This document shows, piece by piece, positions 36,534 through 44,880 of a stretch of 64,000 bases of DNA. The notes beneath the pieces were generated by a model. That model searched no databases, was not told where the DNA came from, and saw nothing but the letters and a program-made list of their open reading frames with translations. The stretch's first letter is position 1. Each line of letters opens with the position of its first letter. Location: positions 59,742 through 123,741 of the forward strand of contig JAEYAO010000025.1 in assembly GCA_023456105.1 (NCBI GenBank), written 5' to 3'. Position numbers and translations under genes: made by a program. This stretch comes from Pseudomonadota bacterium (lineage in GTDB: Bacteria > Pseudomonadota > Alphaproteobacteria > Caulobacterales > Caulobacteraceae).

Positions 36534-39416
36534 TCAGCCGGCGGCGTCCGCGGCCTGGAAACTGTCGGCGGCCCGGCGCGCGATCTGGCGCGCGGCGGGG
36601 CTGGCGGAAGCGTTCAGCCGGTCATAGGCCGCGCGCGCCTCGGCGTCGCCGGAGCGAGCCGCGATGGCGTACCAGGTCAACGCCTGGCTGGTGTTCGGAG
36701 CCAACCCCTGCGCGCCGTTCTCGTAAAGACGGGCGACGTTGTACTGGCTGTCGGTGAGACCGCGCTCGGCGGCGCGCGTCAGCCACTTCAGCGCCTCCGC
36801 CCGGTTCTGCCCGCCACCCACGCCGTCGTACAGATACATGGCGTAGGCGTGCATGCCCTTGGGATCGCCGCCCTCGGCCGCGCGGCGCGCCCAGCGCCGA
36901 CTCTCGGCCAGGTCGACGTCCACGCCTCGCTCTCCGGCCTGGTAGAGGCCGGCCAGATGCAGTTGCGCCGAGGTGTCGCCCAGGTTCGCCGCGGCCCGCA
37001 GCGTCTCGACGCCAGCCGGATCATCGGCGTCCAACTGCTCAACGGCGCGCGCATAAACCTCGGCGCCGCGACCCGCGTCCGCTGGAGAAACCGCGCCCGC
37101 CGGCGTCAGAGCCACGGCCGCAAGCGGAGCCGCCGCATTCGCCGATGGTCCGTCGCCCGGTCGAGGCAGGCCGAAGCTCAAGCCGTTGTCCTCGGCAAGG
37201 CCGTTCAGCCCGAACAGGCCACCGGTCACCGCCACCGCCGTCACCGACGCCAGCAGGGCCTTCTTGGCGGTTGATCCATCCTGCGCCGCCTGCTTGTCCA
37301 GCCTCTCCTGCAGCTTGGACTTGCCGCCGCGCCGGAGGTTCAGGCCGAAGCCCTTGCGGGCGGGCGGCTCCGCGACCGCCGGCGTCATGGCGGCGCGGGC
37401 GGCGTCGATGGTGGTGCGGGTGGAGGCGGCGCGGCCTTCGGCGGCGGCGGCGCTCATGCTGGCGCGAAGACGACGGGGATCCACGAAGTCGGTGTCGGCC
37501 GAGAAGTCGTCCTCGACATCGTCGAGGGTCTGAACGGCGGGTCGGGCTTCGGACCGGGCGGGTGCGAGGGGGGCGGCTTGCGCCTCGGCCGTGGCGTCAA
37601 GCGCGTCGGAAACATCGGCCCCGCCGAAGGAGGCGAAGCTTGTTGCGCCGAAGGGTCCGGCCGGGGTCGGCGCCGCGTCCTGATCGGGCTCGGGCGCCGG
37701 CTCGGCCTCGGCGTTCAGATCGCCCCAGTCGTCGTCGGCGTCAAACGAGGCGTCGGGAAAGGCGGCGGCGCGCCAGTCGGCCTGGGCCGTGTCGGGCGCC
37801 GTCTCAGGGGAGAGCTCTTCGGCCTCGAGCGGCATGTCCCGGACAGCGACGGGAGCGGCGGCGGCGACCGGAGCCGCAGCGGCTGTCGGCGTCGGCGCCC
37901 GCTGATCGATGCTTTCGCGGGCTTCGGCCAGAAGGCGGGCGGTGCGCTCCTCGCTCAGCCGCATGCGCTCGGCCAGTTCGCCCGAGGCGCGATCGTAGCG
38001 CTGCTCGATCCGGGTGGAGCTTTCGGCTAGGCGCTGACCGATGTCGTCCAGCGCCTGCTGCGAGCGACGCTCGGTCTGGGCGATGCGCTCCGACAGCCGT
38101 TCGGAGATGCGGGTGATCTCGTCGCCGAGGCGCTCCAGCGCCACGGCGTGGCGATCGTCGGCGGCGGTTAGCCGCTGCTCGATACGCTCGGCCTGGCGTG
38201 AGAACTGGCCGTCGATGTGGGCGGACTTGCCGGCGAAGTCCGCTTCAGCCTTGGCGAGGCGACGAGCGATATCGGCTTCGATTCGCGACGACAGCTGCGC
38301 GGTCTTGTGGGCAAGGTCGCCATCGACCTTTTCGGCCAAGGCGCGGGCCATGGCCTCCATCTGGGTCGCAGGCGATGCGCCTTCGGCCCGGGTCAGCCGG
38401 TCGCCCAGGTTCTGGGCGATGCGCACCACTTCGCGGCCCATGGCCTCGATGCCTTCGGCGGACTTCTCCTCCGAAGCCTTGACCTGCTCGCCGACGGAAG
38501 ACAGCGCCCGCTCGATGCGGTCCATCCGGTCCTCGGCCTTTGTGTCTTCCAGCCGGCGCATCATTTCGACGCGATTGCTTTCAACCTGGCGCGCCAGGGT
38601 CTCGGCCAGCTTTTCGAAGCGAAGCGCCTCGCGCGCGCCCTCCGGCTCGATCCGCGCCTCGGCCGCATGCAGGCGCTTGTCCAGATCGGCGAACGAGCGT
38701 TCCAGGTTCCGCAAGGCGTCGGTGGTGCGGCCCTGGGCCTGGTCGAGCCGCTGGCCGACCTGGGCCAGCGCATCCGCGCTCAGCATCCCGGCCGGAGCAC
38801 GGGCGGCGGCTTTTTCCACCGCCTCCATGCGCGTGCGCAGTTCGTTGACGCCGCCGCGCTGCCGTTCCTCGATTTCGTACAAACGACCGGCCAGAGCGCC
38901 GATGGAGGTCTCGATCTTGCCGAAGCTTTCCAGCGTGCGGGGACCGTGCTCCTGCTCGAACTTGCGCAGGCGCTTCTGGCCCTCGCGCATCTCTTCGGCC
39001 AGTTCGTCGGCGCGAAGGGCCTGGGCCTTGCCGGCCTTGTCCTGGGCCTCCAGCCGGCGCAGCAGGCCGGCCACGGCCTGATCCACGCCCTGGATCGCCA
39101 CGGTGGACCGGCGCTCAGCCGCCTCGAGCCGCGAGGCGATCGCATCGACAGAGGCGCTCAGCCGCAGCCAGTGCTCGTCGGAACTGTCATAGGCGTCGTC
39201 CAGCCGACGGGAGCGTCCGCGGCGTTCGAAGACTTCGGCGACATGGGGGCGGCGCGGCAGGGTGGCGTAGGCCTCGTCTTCCTCGCCGTCCTCCATGATC
39301 ATGGAGTTCAGCCACTCGCCCAGGGTCATGCCCGAGCGCCGCGCCAGATCCTTGGCGATCTCGCGGGCCTTAGGGTCAATGCCCTTTACGCTCCAAGGCG
39401 CCGCCGCTGCGCTCAC
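36534..39416 (-). CDS. PodJ-like polarity protein with Sel1 repeats
   Basis: This 960-residue protein begins with WSVKGIDPKAREIAKDLARR and SGMTLGEWLN, the N-terminal signature I associate with Caulobacter PodJ, the polar organiser of pili, flagellum and holdfast. A long coiled coil covers about 60-510, followed by an acidic, Pro/Ala-rich region (about 520-650). One membrane helix lies near 720-742 (KALLASVTAVAVTGGLFGL). Three or four Sel1 (TPR-like) repeats fill about 790-940 in the periplasm (AANLGDTSAQLHLAGLYQAG, DGVGGGQNRAEALKWLTRAA). Caulobacter PodJ ends in a peptidoglycan-binding domain; here the protein stops soon after the repeats. The start is GTG at 39416 with a GANTC site just before it. 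Confidence 0.82.
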   Translation of the reverse strand: MSAAAAPWSVKGIDPKAREIAKDLARRSGMTLGEWLNSMIMEDGEEDEAYATLPRRPHVAEVFERRGRSRRLDDAYDSSDEHWLRLSASVDAIASRLEAAERRSTVAIQGVDQAVAGLLRRLEAQDKAGKAQALRADELAEEMREGQKRLRKFEQEHGPRTLESFGKIETSIGALAGRLYEIEERQRGGVNELRTRMEAVEKAAARAPAGMLSADALAQVGQRLDQAQGRTTDALRNLERSFADLDKRLHAAEARIEPEGAREALRFEKLAETLARQVESNRVEMMRRLEDTKAEDRMDRIERALSSVGEQVKASEEKSAEGIEAMGREVVRIAQNLGDRLTRAEGASPATQMEAMARALAEKVDGDLAHKTAQLSSRIEADIARRLAKAEADFAGKSAHIDGQFSRQAERIEQRLTAADDRHAVALERLGDEITRISERLSERIAQTERRSQQALDDIGQRLAESSTRIEQRYDRASGELAERMRLSEERTARLLAEARESIDQRAPTPTAAAAPVAAAAPVAVRDMPLEAEELSPETAPDTAQADWRAAAFPDASFDADDDWGDLNAEAEPAPEPDQDAAPTPAGPFGATSFASFGGADVSDALDATAEAQAAPLAPARSEARPAVQTLDDVEDDFSADTDFVDPRRLRASMSAAAAEGRAASTRTTIDAARAAMTPAVAEPPARKGFGLNLRRGGKSKLQERLDKQAAQDGSTAKKALLASVTAVAVTGGLFGLNGLAEDNGLSFGLPRPGDGPSANAAAPLAAVALTPAGAVSPADAGRGAEVYARAVEQLDADDPAGVETLRAAANLGDTSAQLHLAGLYQAGERGVDVDLAESRRWARRAAEGGDPKGMHAYAMYLYDGVGGGQNRAEALKWLTRAAERGLTDSQYNVARLYENGAQGLAPNTSQALTWYAIAARSGDAEARAAYDRLNASASPAARQIARRAADSFQAADAAG

Positions 39417-39468
39417 TGATTCGCCTCCCGACCCATTCAGCGAACGCTAACCGCCCAGATGCTGGGTG

Positions 39469-39483
39469 TAAACGCGCCGTTAA
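39469..39483. promoter_or_regulatory. CtrA-like box upstream of the podJ-like gene
   Basis: TAAA-N7-TTAA matches seven of the eight fixed bases of the CtrA consensus TTAA-N7-TTAA, 53 bases before the podJ-like start and also between it and the divergent small membrane gene. A GANTC site (39418-39422) sits in the leader. Binding is not proven. Confidence 0.5.
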
Positions 39484-39567
39484 CCGCAATATCTGGAGGC
39501 GGCCTGTCGCGTCTGTGGACAGCCTCTCCCGAACGCAGGGTTGTGACGCCGACATGGTTAATGCGGG

Positions 39568-39846
39568 ATGAAGATTAACCTGCTGGAAAGACTCGGGCTC
39601 TTGCCGAACGGCGCATCCTCGGCCACGCCTGCGGCGATGACTCTCTCGACGACGCTGATCCTGCTCGCCGCATCGCTGGGGCTGACGCTGCTGGCCGGAT
39701 GGCGGGGCGCAAGGCCGCCCGATCCGCGCAAGGGACCGCGCATGATCCCGTGGCGGTTCATCATGCTGGCCGGCGCGGCGCTGGCGCTGCTGCTGCTGAT
39801 CCATCTGACAACGCTGTTCGGCGCTGAACGCGCGCCCTGGGTCTAG
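39568..39846 (+). CDS. Small two-helix membrane protein of unknown function
   Basis: This 92-residue protein has two predicted membrane helices: about 25-44 (LSTTLILLAASLGLTLLAGW) and about 62-83 (FIMLAGAALALLLLIHLTTL). A positively charged loop (RGARPPDPRKGPR) lies between them, suggesting both termini face the periplasm. The ATG follows GCGGG. It is divergent from the podJ-like gene with 151 bases between. Its hydrophobic composition argues that it is a real gene rather than a shadow. The C-terminal RFIMLAG/HLTTLFG part resembles small hypothetical proteins common in Caulobacterales, which I cannot name. Function is unknown. Confidence 0.7.
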   Translation: MKINLLERLGLLPNGASSATPAAMTLSTTLILLAASLGLTLLAGWRGARPPDPRKGPRMIPWRFIMLAGAALALLLLIHLTTLFGAERAPWV

Positions 39847-39930
39847 CCGGCGCCCTTCGAGAGAGGAACCCGACCGCCCAGCCGGGGGTTTGCCTGTGCA
39901 CTTCCAACGAACGACGCAGGAGATGCGAAC

Positions 39931-40434
39931 ATGGCCGGCAAGGACCTGACCCCTCAAGAGGCCGAGACCGAATTCTGGAAGAGCCTGAAGGAGTCCAACA
40001 CCGGCATGCTCCGCGTCGACCGGCCGGGTGAGCACGCCCAGCCGATGACCGGCTATGGCGAACCCGAGACCGGCACGATCTGGTTCTTCTCGCGCGACGA
40101 TACCGACTTCGCCCAGGAGGTCGCGGCCGGCGGCGGCATGGGCATGTTCACCTATCAGGCTGAGGACGAAGAGGTTTACGCCTGCATCCACGGTCAGCTG
40201 TCGATCGACCAGGACCGCTCCAGGATCGACAAGTACTGGAACCCGGTCGTCGCCGCCTGGTACCCCGAGGGCAAGGACGACCCGCACCTGACCCTGGTCC
40301 GCTTCGACGGCGAGGACGGCCGCGTCTGGGTGACCAAGGAAGGCGGGCTCGGCTTCGGCTTCAAGGTGCTGAAGGCCAACGTCACCAAGACCGAACCGAA
40401 CGTCGGCGGCGTGTCGGACGTGAACCTGGGCTAA
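39931..40434 (+). CDS. Pyridoxamine 5'-phosphate oxidase-like (general stress protein 26) flavin protein
   Basis: This 167-residue split-barrel protein of the Pyrid_ox_like/general stress protein 26 group has FWKSLKESNTGMLRVD at the start, the FMN-binding strand QPMTGYGEPETGTIWFFSRD, and the conserved HGQLSIDQDRSRIDKYWNPV and AWYPEGKDDPHLTLVRFD. The family binds FMN or F420-like flavins and is linked to oxidative or general stress; no catalytic activity is established. The start is preceded by GGAGATG. It is a single-gene unit closed by a strong terminator shared with argF. Confidence 0.9.
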   Translation: MAGKDLTPQEAETEFWKSLKESNTGMLRVDRPGEHAQPMTGYGEPETGTIWFFSRDDTDFAQEVAAGGGMGMFTYQAEDEEVYACIHGQLSIDQDRSRIDKYWNPVVAAWYPEGKDDPHLTLVRFDGEDGRVWVTKEGGLGFGFKVLKANVTKTEPNVGGVSDVNLG

Positions 40435-40451
40435 CCAGCGCCAGCATCAGA

Positions 40452-40486
40452 AAAAGGGGGCGGTCGCACGTGCGGCCGCCCCCTTT
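40452..40486. terminator. Strong bidirectional terminator
   Basis: The near-perfect hairpin has arms AAAAGGGGGCGG and CCGCCCCCTTTT, extended inward by CGCA/TGCG, with A and T runs outside. It separates the convergent stress-protein gene and argF and can work in both directions. Confidence 0.92.
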
Positions 40487-40491
40487 TCAAT

Positions 40492-41406
40492 TCAGCCGCC
40501 GAAGCACCAGGCCAGCACCGCCTTCTGGGCGTGGATGCGGTTCTCGGCCTCGTCCCACACCAGAGAGCGTGCGCCGTCGATGACGGCGTCCGTCACCTCC
40601 TCCCCCCGGTGCGCAGGCAGGCAGTGCAGGAAGACGGCGTCCGGCGAAGCGAGGTCCATCAGCGCCTCGTCGACCTGATAAGCCTCAAAGGCGTGCAGGC
40701 GCGCCTCATAGTCCTTGTCGCCCATGGACACCCAGGTGTCGGTGACCACAACATCGGCCCCTTCTACCGCTTCGCGCGGATCGGAGGTCAGGCTGACCAC
40801 CTCCCCGCCCTTGGCCAGATCGCGCAGGTCCGGATGATATTCCGCGGGGCACGCCACGTTCAGGTGGAAGCCGAACTTGGCCGCCGCGTGCATGAAGCTG
40901 TGGCAGACGTTGTTGCCGTCGCCGATCCAGGCGATCGTCTGGCCGGCGACCGGCCCGCGATGCTCCTCGACCGTCAGCAGATCGGCCAGGATCTGGCACG
41001 GATGCGAGCGGTCGGTCAGGCCGTTGATGACGGGAACGGTCGCGACGCGGGCGAACCGCTCCACGTCCTCGTGGTCGTTGGCGCGGATCATCACCGCATC
41101 CACCATGCGCGACAGCACCCGCGCGGTGTCCTCCACCGGCTCGCCCCGACCCAGTTGCATGTCGGAGGCCGTGGCGATGATGGAGGAGCCGCCCAGCTGG
41201 CGAATCGCGGCGTCGAAGCTGAAGCGCGTACGGGTCGAGTTCTTCTCGAAGATCATCGCAAGAACGCGGTCGCGGCCGGGGGCATCGGCGTCGGCGCGCC
41301 CCTGCGGCCAGCCCTTGCGCGCCTGCTTGCGGGCATGGGCGTCGTCCAGGATGGCGCGCAGCTCGGACGCTTCCAGCCGGTGGATGTCGAGAAAGTGCCT
41401 GACCAT
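40492..41406 (-). CDS. argF: Ornithine carbamoyltransferase
   Basis: ArgF forms citrulline from ornithine and carbamoyl phosphate. The ATG at 41406 overlaps the argD stop as TGATG, so argD and argF are coupled, and gives 304 residues. The carbamoyl-phosphate motif is STRTRFSFDAA at about 55-65, the ornithine/carbamoyl motif is DRSHPCQILADLLTV at about 130-145, and the catalytic Cys is in FLHCLPAHRGEEVT near 270. A GTG one codon earlier is possible but the overlap favours the ATG. The gene ends at the shared strong terminator, six bases before the hairpin. Confidence 0.97.
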   Translation of the reverse strand: MVRHFLDIHRLEASELRAILDDAHARKQARKGWPQGRADADAPGRDRVLAMIFEKNSTRTRFSFDAAIRQLGGSSIIATASDMQLGRGEPVEDTARVLSRMVDAVMIRANDHEDVERFARVATVPVINGLTDRSHPCQILADLLTVEEHRGPVAGQTIAWIGDGNNVCHSFMHAAAKFGFHLNVACPAEYHPDLRDLAKGGEVVSLTSDPREAVEGADVVVTDTWVSMGDKDYEARLHAFEAYQVDEALMDLASPDAVFLHCLPAHRGEEVTDAVIDGARSLVWDEAENRIHAQKAVLAWCFGG

Positions 41407-42599
41407 CACGCCGCCAGCTTTTCACGCGCCGCTGCGCACGCGCCCTCGAAACGCGTGATCGCCTCGCGGGCCTCTTCCAGCGTCAGGTTCAAGGGTGGCA
41501 AGAGGCGCACGCAGTTGTCGCCGCCGCCCGCCACCAGCAGTTGCTGTGTGTCGCGCGCCAGAGCCATGAACTCGCGGTTGTTGGGGTGCAGCTTGACCCC
41601 GATCAGCAGGCCCTTGCCCCGCACGTCCATGATCACGTCGGGATAGCGTTCCTGCAGCCCCGCCAGCTGCTGCTTCAGATAACCGGCGATCTCGGCCACA
41701 TTCTTCAGGATTTCGGGCGTGTTGATGGTCGACAGCGCCGCCTGTCCGACCGCCATGGCCAGCGGATTGCCGCCGAAGGTCGAGCCGTGGACGCCCACCG
41801 TCATGCCTTTCGCCGCCTTGGCCGACGCCAGGCAGGCGCCGATGGGGAAGCCGCCGCCCAGCGCCTTGGCCACCGCCATGATGTCCGGCGCCATGCCGGC
41901 CCACTCGTGGGCCCACAGCTTGCCGGTCCGGCCCATGCCGCACTGGACCTCGTCAAAGATCAGCAGGACGCCATGTTCGTCGGCCATCTGGCGCATCCAG
42001 CGCAGGTCTTCCTCCGGCGTGGCGCGGCATCCGCCCTCGCCCTGAACCGGCTCCAGGATGATCGCGGCGGTGTTCGGCGACTGGAAGGCCGCCTCCAGCG
42101 CGTCCTTGTCGCCCCACGTCAGCTGGTGGAACCCCTGCATCGGCGGGCCGAAGCCCTCGGTGTAGCTGGGGTTCGCCGCTGCATTGATCGCGCCGTAGGT
42201 GCGGCCGTGGAACGAGCCGTCGAAGCCGTAGATGTCGATCCGCTCAGCCTGGCCGTTGGCGGAGTGGTACTTGCGCGCCGTCTTCAGCGCGCACTCCACG
42301 GCCTCGGTGCCCGAGTTGGTGAAGAAGACCACGTCGGCGAAGCTGGATTCGCACAGCTGGTCCGCCAGGGCTTCCTGCCCCGGGATGCGGAAGATGTTGG
42401 ACACGTGCCACAGCTTTTCGGCCTGATCCTTGACCGCCTGCACCAACACCGGATGCGCATGACCCAGGCCGTTCGTCGAGATGCCGGCGACGCAATCCAG
42501 GTACTCGGTCCCGTCCGTCGACCACAGGCGCGCGCCTCGCCCGCGCTCCACCTCCAGCGGCGCGCGATTGTAGACACCCATCAGATGGTTCGTGGACAC
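41406..42599 (-). CDS. argD: Acetylornithine transaminase
   Basis: ArgD is the PLP enzyme for acetylornithine formation in arginine biosynthesis and may also serve as succinyldiaminopimelate transaminase for lysine. It has 397 residues and a class-III aminotransferase fold: LWSTDGTEYLDCVAGISTN at the N-terminus, FFTNSGTEAVECALKTARK (pyridoxal phosphate cup), LIFDEVQCGMGRTGKLWAHE, and the Schiff-base Lys in AVAKALGGGFPIGACLAS at about 250. It overlaps argF (TGATG) and is probably the first gene of a two-gene operon; the ABC-2 permease lies 141 bases upstream on the same strand. Confidence 0.97.
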   Translation of the reverse strand: MSTNHLMGVYNRAPLEVERGRGARLWSTDGTEYLDCVAGISTNGLGHAHPVLVQAVKDQAEKLWHVSNIFRIPGQEALADQLCESSFADVVFFTNSGTEAVECALKTARKYHSANGQAERIDIYGFDGSFHGRTYGAINAAANPSYTEGFGPPMQGFHQLTWGDKDALEAAFQSPNTAAIILEPVQGEGGCRATPEEDLRWMRQMADEHGVLLIFDEVQCGMGRTGKLWAHEWAGMAPDIMAVAKALGGGFPIGACLASAKAAKGMTVGVHGSTFGGNPLAMAVGQAALSTINTPEILKNVAEIAGYLKQQLAGLQERYPDVIMDVRGKGLLIGVKLHPNNREFMALARDTQQLLVAGGGDNCVRLLPPLNLTLEEAREAITRFEGACAAAREKLAA

Positions 42600-42740
42600 G
42601 GGACCTGCACCTCCAAAAGCGAGACGGCCCCGACGCGGGCGCGACGGAGCCGGACTTCCATGAGGCCCGACTTGTCGGACCGCGCAGCGGCTTAGTCAAC
42701 ACCGCCGGTCGGGGATCGTCCAGGCGGCTGGAGGTAGCCC

Positions 42741-43565
42741 TCAGCTCTTCAGCCGCCAGCCCGAGCGGAACACCAGCCAGCAGGCGGCGGCCATGACCAC
42801 CATCAGCACCGCGCTGCCCACGACGCCGACCGCGAGGTTGCTTTCGGCATGGCCGATGAAGCCGTAGCGGAAGCCGTCGATCAGATAAAAGAACGGGTTG
42901 AAGTGGCTGACCGTGGCGAAGGGCTCCGGCAGGTTCTCCACCAGATAGAAGGCGCCCGACAGAAAGGTCATCGGCATGACGACGAAGTTCTGAACCGCCG
43001 ACAGGTGGTCGAACTTCTCGCTCCACAGGCCGGCCAGCACGCCCAGCATGCCCATGATGAAGCTGGCGGCCACGGCGAACCAGATAATGGCCAGGATGTT
43101 GGCCATGCCCAGGCGCGCGAACGGCAGGACGCAGATCGCCGTGACCAGACCCACCAGGACGCCGCGCGTGGCCGAGCCCAGGGTGAAGCCCAGCGTCAGC
43201 TCCAGCGGGCTGAGCGGCGGCGTCAGGAAATCGGTCGCCGTGCCCATGATCTTGGCCTGGATCAGGCTGGAGGATGAGTTGGCGAAGGCGTTGTTGAGGA
43301 TGGCCATCATGATCAGGCCGGGCGCCACGAACTCGGCGAAGGGCGTGCCATGCAGCGGCCGCGCACCCTGCAGCGCCACCACGAACACCAGCATGTAGAG
43401 CAGGGTCGTCACCACCGGCGCGGCCACCGTCTGGGCGCCCACCTTCCAGAACCGGCGCACCTCGCGTTGATAGAGGGTGATCACCCCGACCCAATTGACC
43501 CCCGGATAGCGGCGGGGCTGCGGCAGCCCGGCCGGGCGCGTGGACAGGAGATCGGGCGTGCTCAT
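42741..43565 (-). CDS. ABC-2 type permease without an adjacent ATPase
   Basis: This 274-residue membrane protein has about six helices, with the ABC-2 family pattern: a cytoplasmic N-terminus (GVITLYQREVRRFWKVGAQT), VVTTLLYMLVFVVALQG, FVAPGLIMMAILNNAFANSS, and FVVMPMTFLSGAFYLVENLP near 200, which matches the ABC-2 signature. It resembles the YadH group that works with a YadG-type ATPase. No ATPase gene is next to it: upstream is gcrA on the other strand, downstream argD. The ATPase must be encoded elsewhere. Substrate is unknown; related systems export drugs or polysaccharides. Confidence 0.88.
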   Translation of the reverse strand: MSTPDLLSTRPAGLPQPRRYPGVNWVGVITLYQREVRRFWKVGAQTVAAPVVTTLLYMLVFVVALQGARPLHGTPFAEFVAPGLIMMAILNNAFANSSSSLIQAKIMGTATDFLTPPLSPLELTLGFTLGSATRGVLVGLVTAICVLPFARLGMANILAIIWFAVAASFIMGMLGVLAGLWSEKFDHLSAVQNFVVMPMTFLSGAFYLVENLPEPFATVSHFNPFFYLIDGFRYGFIGHAESNLAVGVVGSAVLMVVMAAACWLVFRSGWRLKS

Positions 43566-43625
43566 GGCCGCGCAGATGCGCCCGCCGGCTCGCTACCGCA
43601 AGGCTGAGCGGTCTCGCAGAACAAC

Positions 43626-43746
43626 GATTCAATATCTGGTTTCTGTGGACAGCCTGATTCGCACATGTTGCGTCGCTTAACAGGAGGTTTACAACTGATT
43701 GTAGGTCTGGAGCCCGGAGGGGCCCCCAGCCACTACATATTGAATC
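43626..43746 (+). promoter_or_regulatory. gcrA upstream region with CtrA-like box and three GANTC sites
   Basis: Within 140 bases before gcrA lie GATTC at 43626-43630 and 43656-43660, GAATC at 43742-43746, and TTAA-N7-TTTA at 43677-43691 (seven of eight CtrA bases). TGTGGACAG at 43644-43652 has the core of a DnaA box on the other strand. In Caulobacter gcrA is activated by DnaA and repressed by CtrA. Confidence 0.55.
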
Positions 43747-43765
43747 CTGAACGCCGGAGGGTGGC

Positions 43766-44326
43766 ATGACCGCAGGCTGGACCGACGATCGCGTAGGCGC
43801 GCTGAAGAAGCTGTGGCTGGAGGGTCAGTCGGCCAGCCAGATCGCCAAGCAGCTGGGCGGCGGCGTGACCCGCAACGCCGTGATCGGCAAGGTGCACCGC
43901 CTCGGCCTGTCGGGTCGGGCCGCGCCGTCGCAACCGGTGCGCGCCCCCGCCCCGGCCTTCCGCACCAGCCGCCCACGCACCGCGGCGTCCACCGTGGTGG
44001 AAACAGTGGCAGAGGCCGCTTCGGCGCCGATCGTTCGTCGCCTTGAGGTGGTTCAGGCGCCGAAGCCCGTCGAGTCGGTCGCCGCGCCTTCGCCCGCCCA
44101 GGTCCCGGACCTGCCAGGCACCGCCACGGTGCTGACGCTCGGCGCCCACATGTGCAAGTGGCCGATCGGCGATCCGTCCTCGCGCGAGTTCAGCTTCTGC
44201 GGCCGTCGCGCCTCAGAAGGCGTCTACTGCATCGAGCACGCGCGCGTCGCCTATCAGCCGCAGGTCCGCCGCGGCGGCAAGGACGGCGCGTCCGACCTGG
44301 CCCGCTCGCTGCGCCGCTACATCTGA
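43766..44326 (+). CDS. gcrA: Cell-cycle regulator GcrA
   Basis: GcrA is an alphaproteobacterial sigma-70 cofactor that activates genes whose promoters carry CcrM-methylated GANTC sites. The protein has 186 residues; Caulobacter GcrA has 173. The N-terminal helix-turn-helix is clear: GWTDDRVGALKKLWLEGQSA, GGVTRNAVIGKVHRLGLSGR. A variable linker rich in Ala and Pro follows (about 50-115), and the C-terminal sigma-binding domain contains CKWPIGDPSSREFSFCGR and CIEHARVAYQP with its Cys/His set. The start has GGAGGG at good distance. Its upstream region carries three GANTC sites and a CtrA-like box, and it is followed by a terminator. Confidence 0.97.
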   Translation: MTAGWTDDRVGALKKLWLEGQSASQIAKQLGGGVTRNAVIGKVHRLGLSGRAAPSQPVRAPAPAFRTSRPRTAASTVVETVAEAASAPIVRRLEVVQAPKPVESVAAPSPAQVPDLPGTATVLTLGAHMCKWPIGDPSSREFSFCGRRASEGVYCIEHARVAYQPQVRRGGKDGASDLARSLRRYI

Positions 44327-44350
44327 CCGCACGACCACCCGGCAATGGAC

Positions 44351-44380
44351 AAGGCCTCGCCGATCGCCGGCGGGGCCTTT
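44351..44380. terminator. Bidirectional terminator between gcrA and apaG
   Basis: AAGGCCTCGCCG and CGGCGGGGCCTT form a stem with one mismatch around ATCGC and end in TTTCT. It lies 24 bases after gcrA and directly abuts the apaG stop, so it can serve both. Confidence 0.82.
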
Positions 44381-44788
44381 CTAGTTGAGGCTGCGTCTGG
44401 CCTCAGGCGTATCCAGCGAGAAGGCCGGTATTGCCGCCTCGAACGACCGGCCTTCCGCATCGGTGAAATAATAGGCGCCGACCATTGAACCGGTCGGCGT
44501 GCCCAGCGGACAGCCGGACGCATAGGCATAGGCGTCGCCGGGCTGGATCGTCGGCTGCTCGCCCACCACGCCCGGGCCGCGCACCTCTTCGGTGCGCCCC
44601 AGGCCGTCGGTGATGGTCCAGCGCCGGGCCATCAGCTGCACCGCCGCGCCCGTCAGGTTCACCACCTCCACCTGATAGGCCCAGACCCAGCGCCCGCCCT
44701 CCGGATCGGACTGACCGGCCAGGTAGCTCGGCCGAACCCGGACCAGAATGCCGTTGGTTTCGGCGCTATAGGCAGGGGCGTCGTGCAT
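44381..44788 (-). CDS. apaG: ApaG protein
   Basis: This 135-residue single-domain protein has the DUF525/ApaG fold (fibronectin-III-like): GILVRVRPSYLAGQSDPEGG, WVWAYQVEVVNLTGAAVQLM, WTITDGLGRTEEVRGPGVVG and the ending GSMVGAYYFTDAEG followed by IPAFSLDTP. ApaG influences Co2+ and Mg2+ handling and Ap4A levels in enterobacteria; biochemical function is unproven, and related domains occur in F-box proteins. It is convergent with gcrA and separated from it by a shared terminator. The dCTP deaminase gene is divergent upstream, with 92 bases between the starts. Confidence 0.95.
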   Translation of the reverse strand: MHDAPAYSAETNGILVRVRPSYLAGQSDPEGGRWVWAYQVEVVNLTGAAVQLMARRWTITDGLGRTEEVRGPGVVGEQPTIQPGDAYAYASGCPLGTPTGSMVGAYYFTDAEGRSFEAAIPAFSLDTPEARRSLN

Positions 44789-44880
44789 GGGCTATATGCT
44801 CGCCCCGCCACGCGGCGGGTGCAAGCGTAGCCTGTGCGGGATCGATCGGCACGGGCTCCCTCGGCCCAGAACAGGACGAC

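Noticed and set aside
39557..39578. Second TTAA pair near the podJ-like gene
   Set aside because: The spacing is 13 bases rather than the seven required for a CtrA box.
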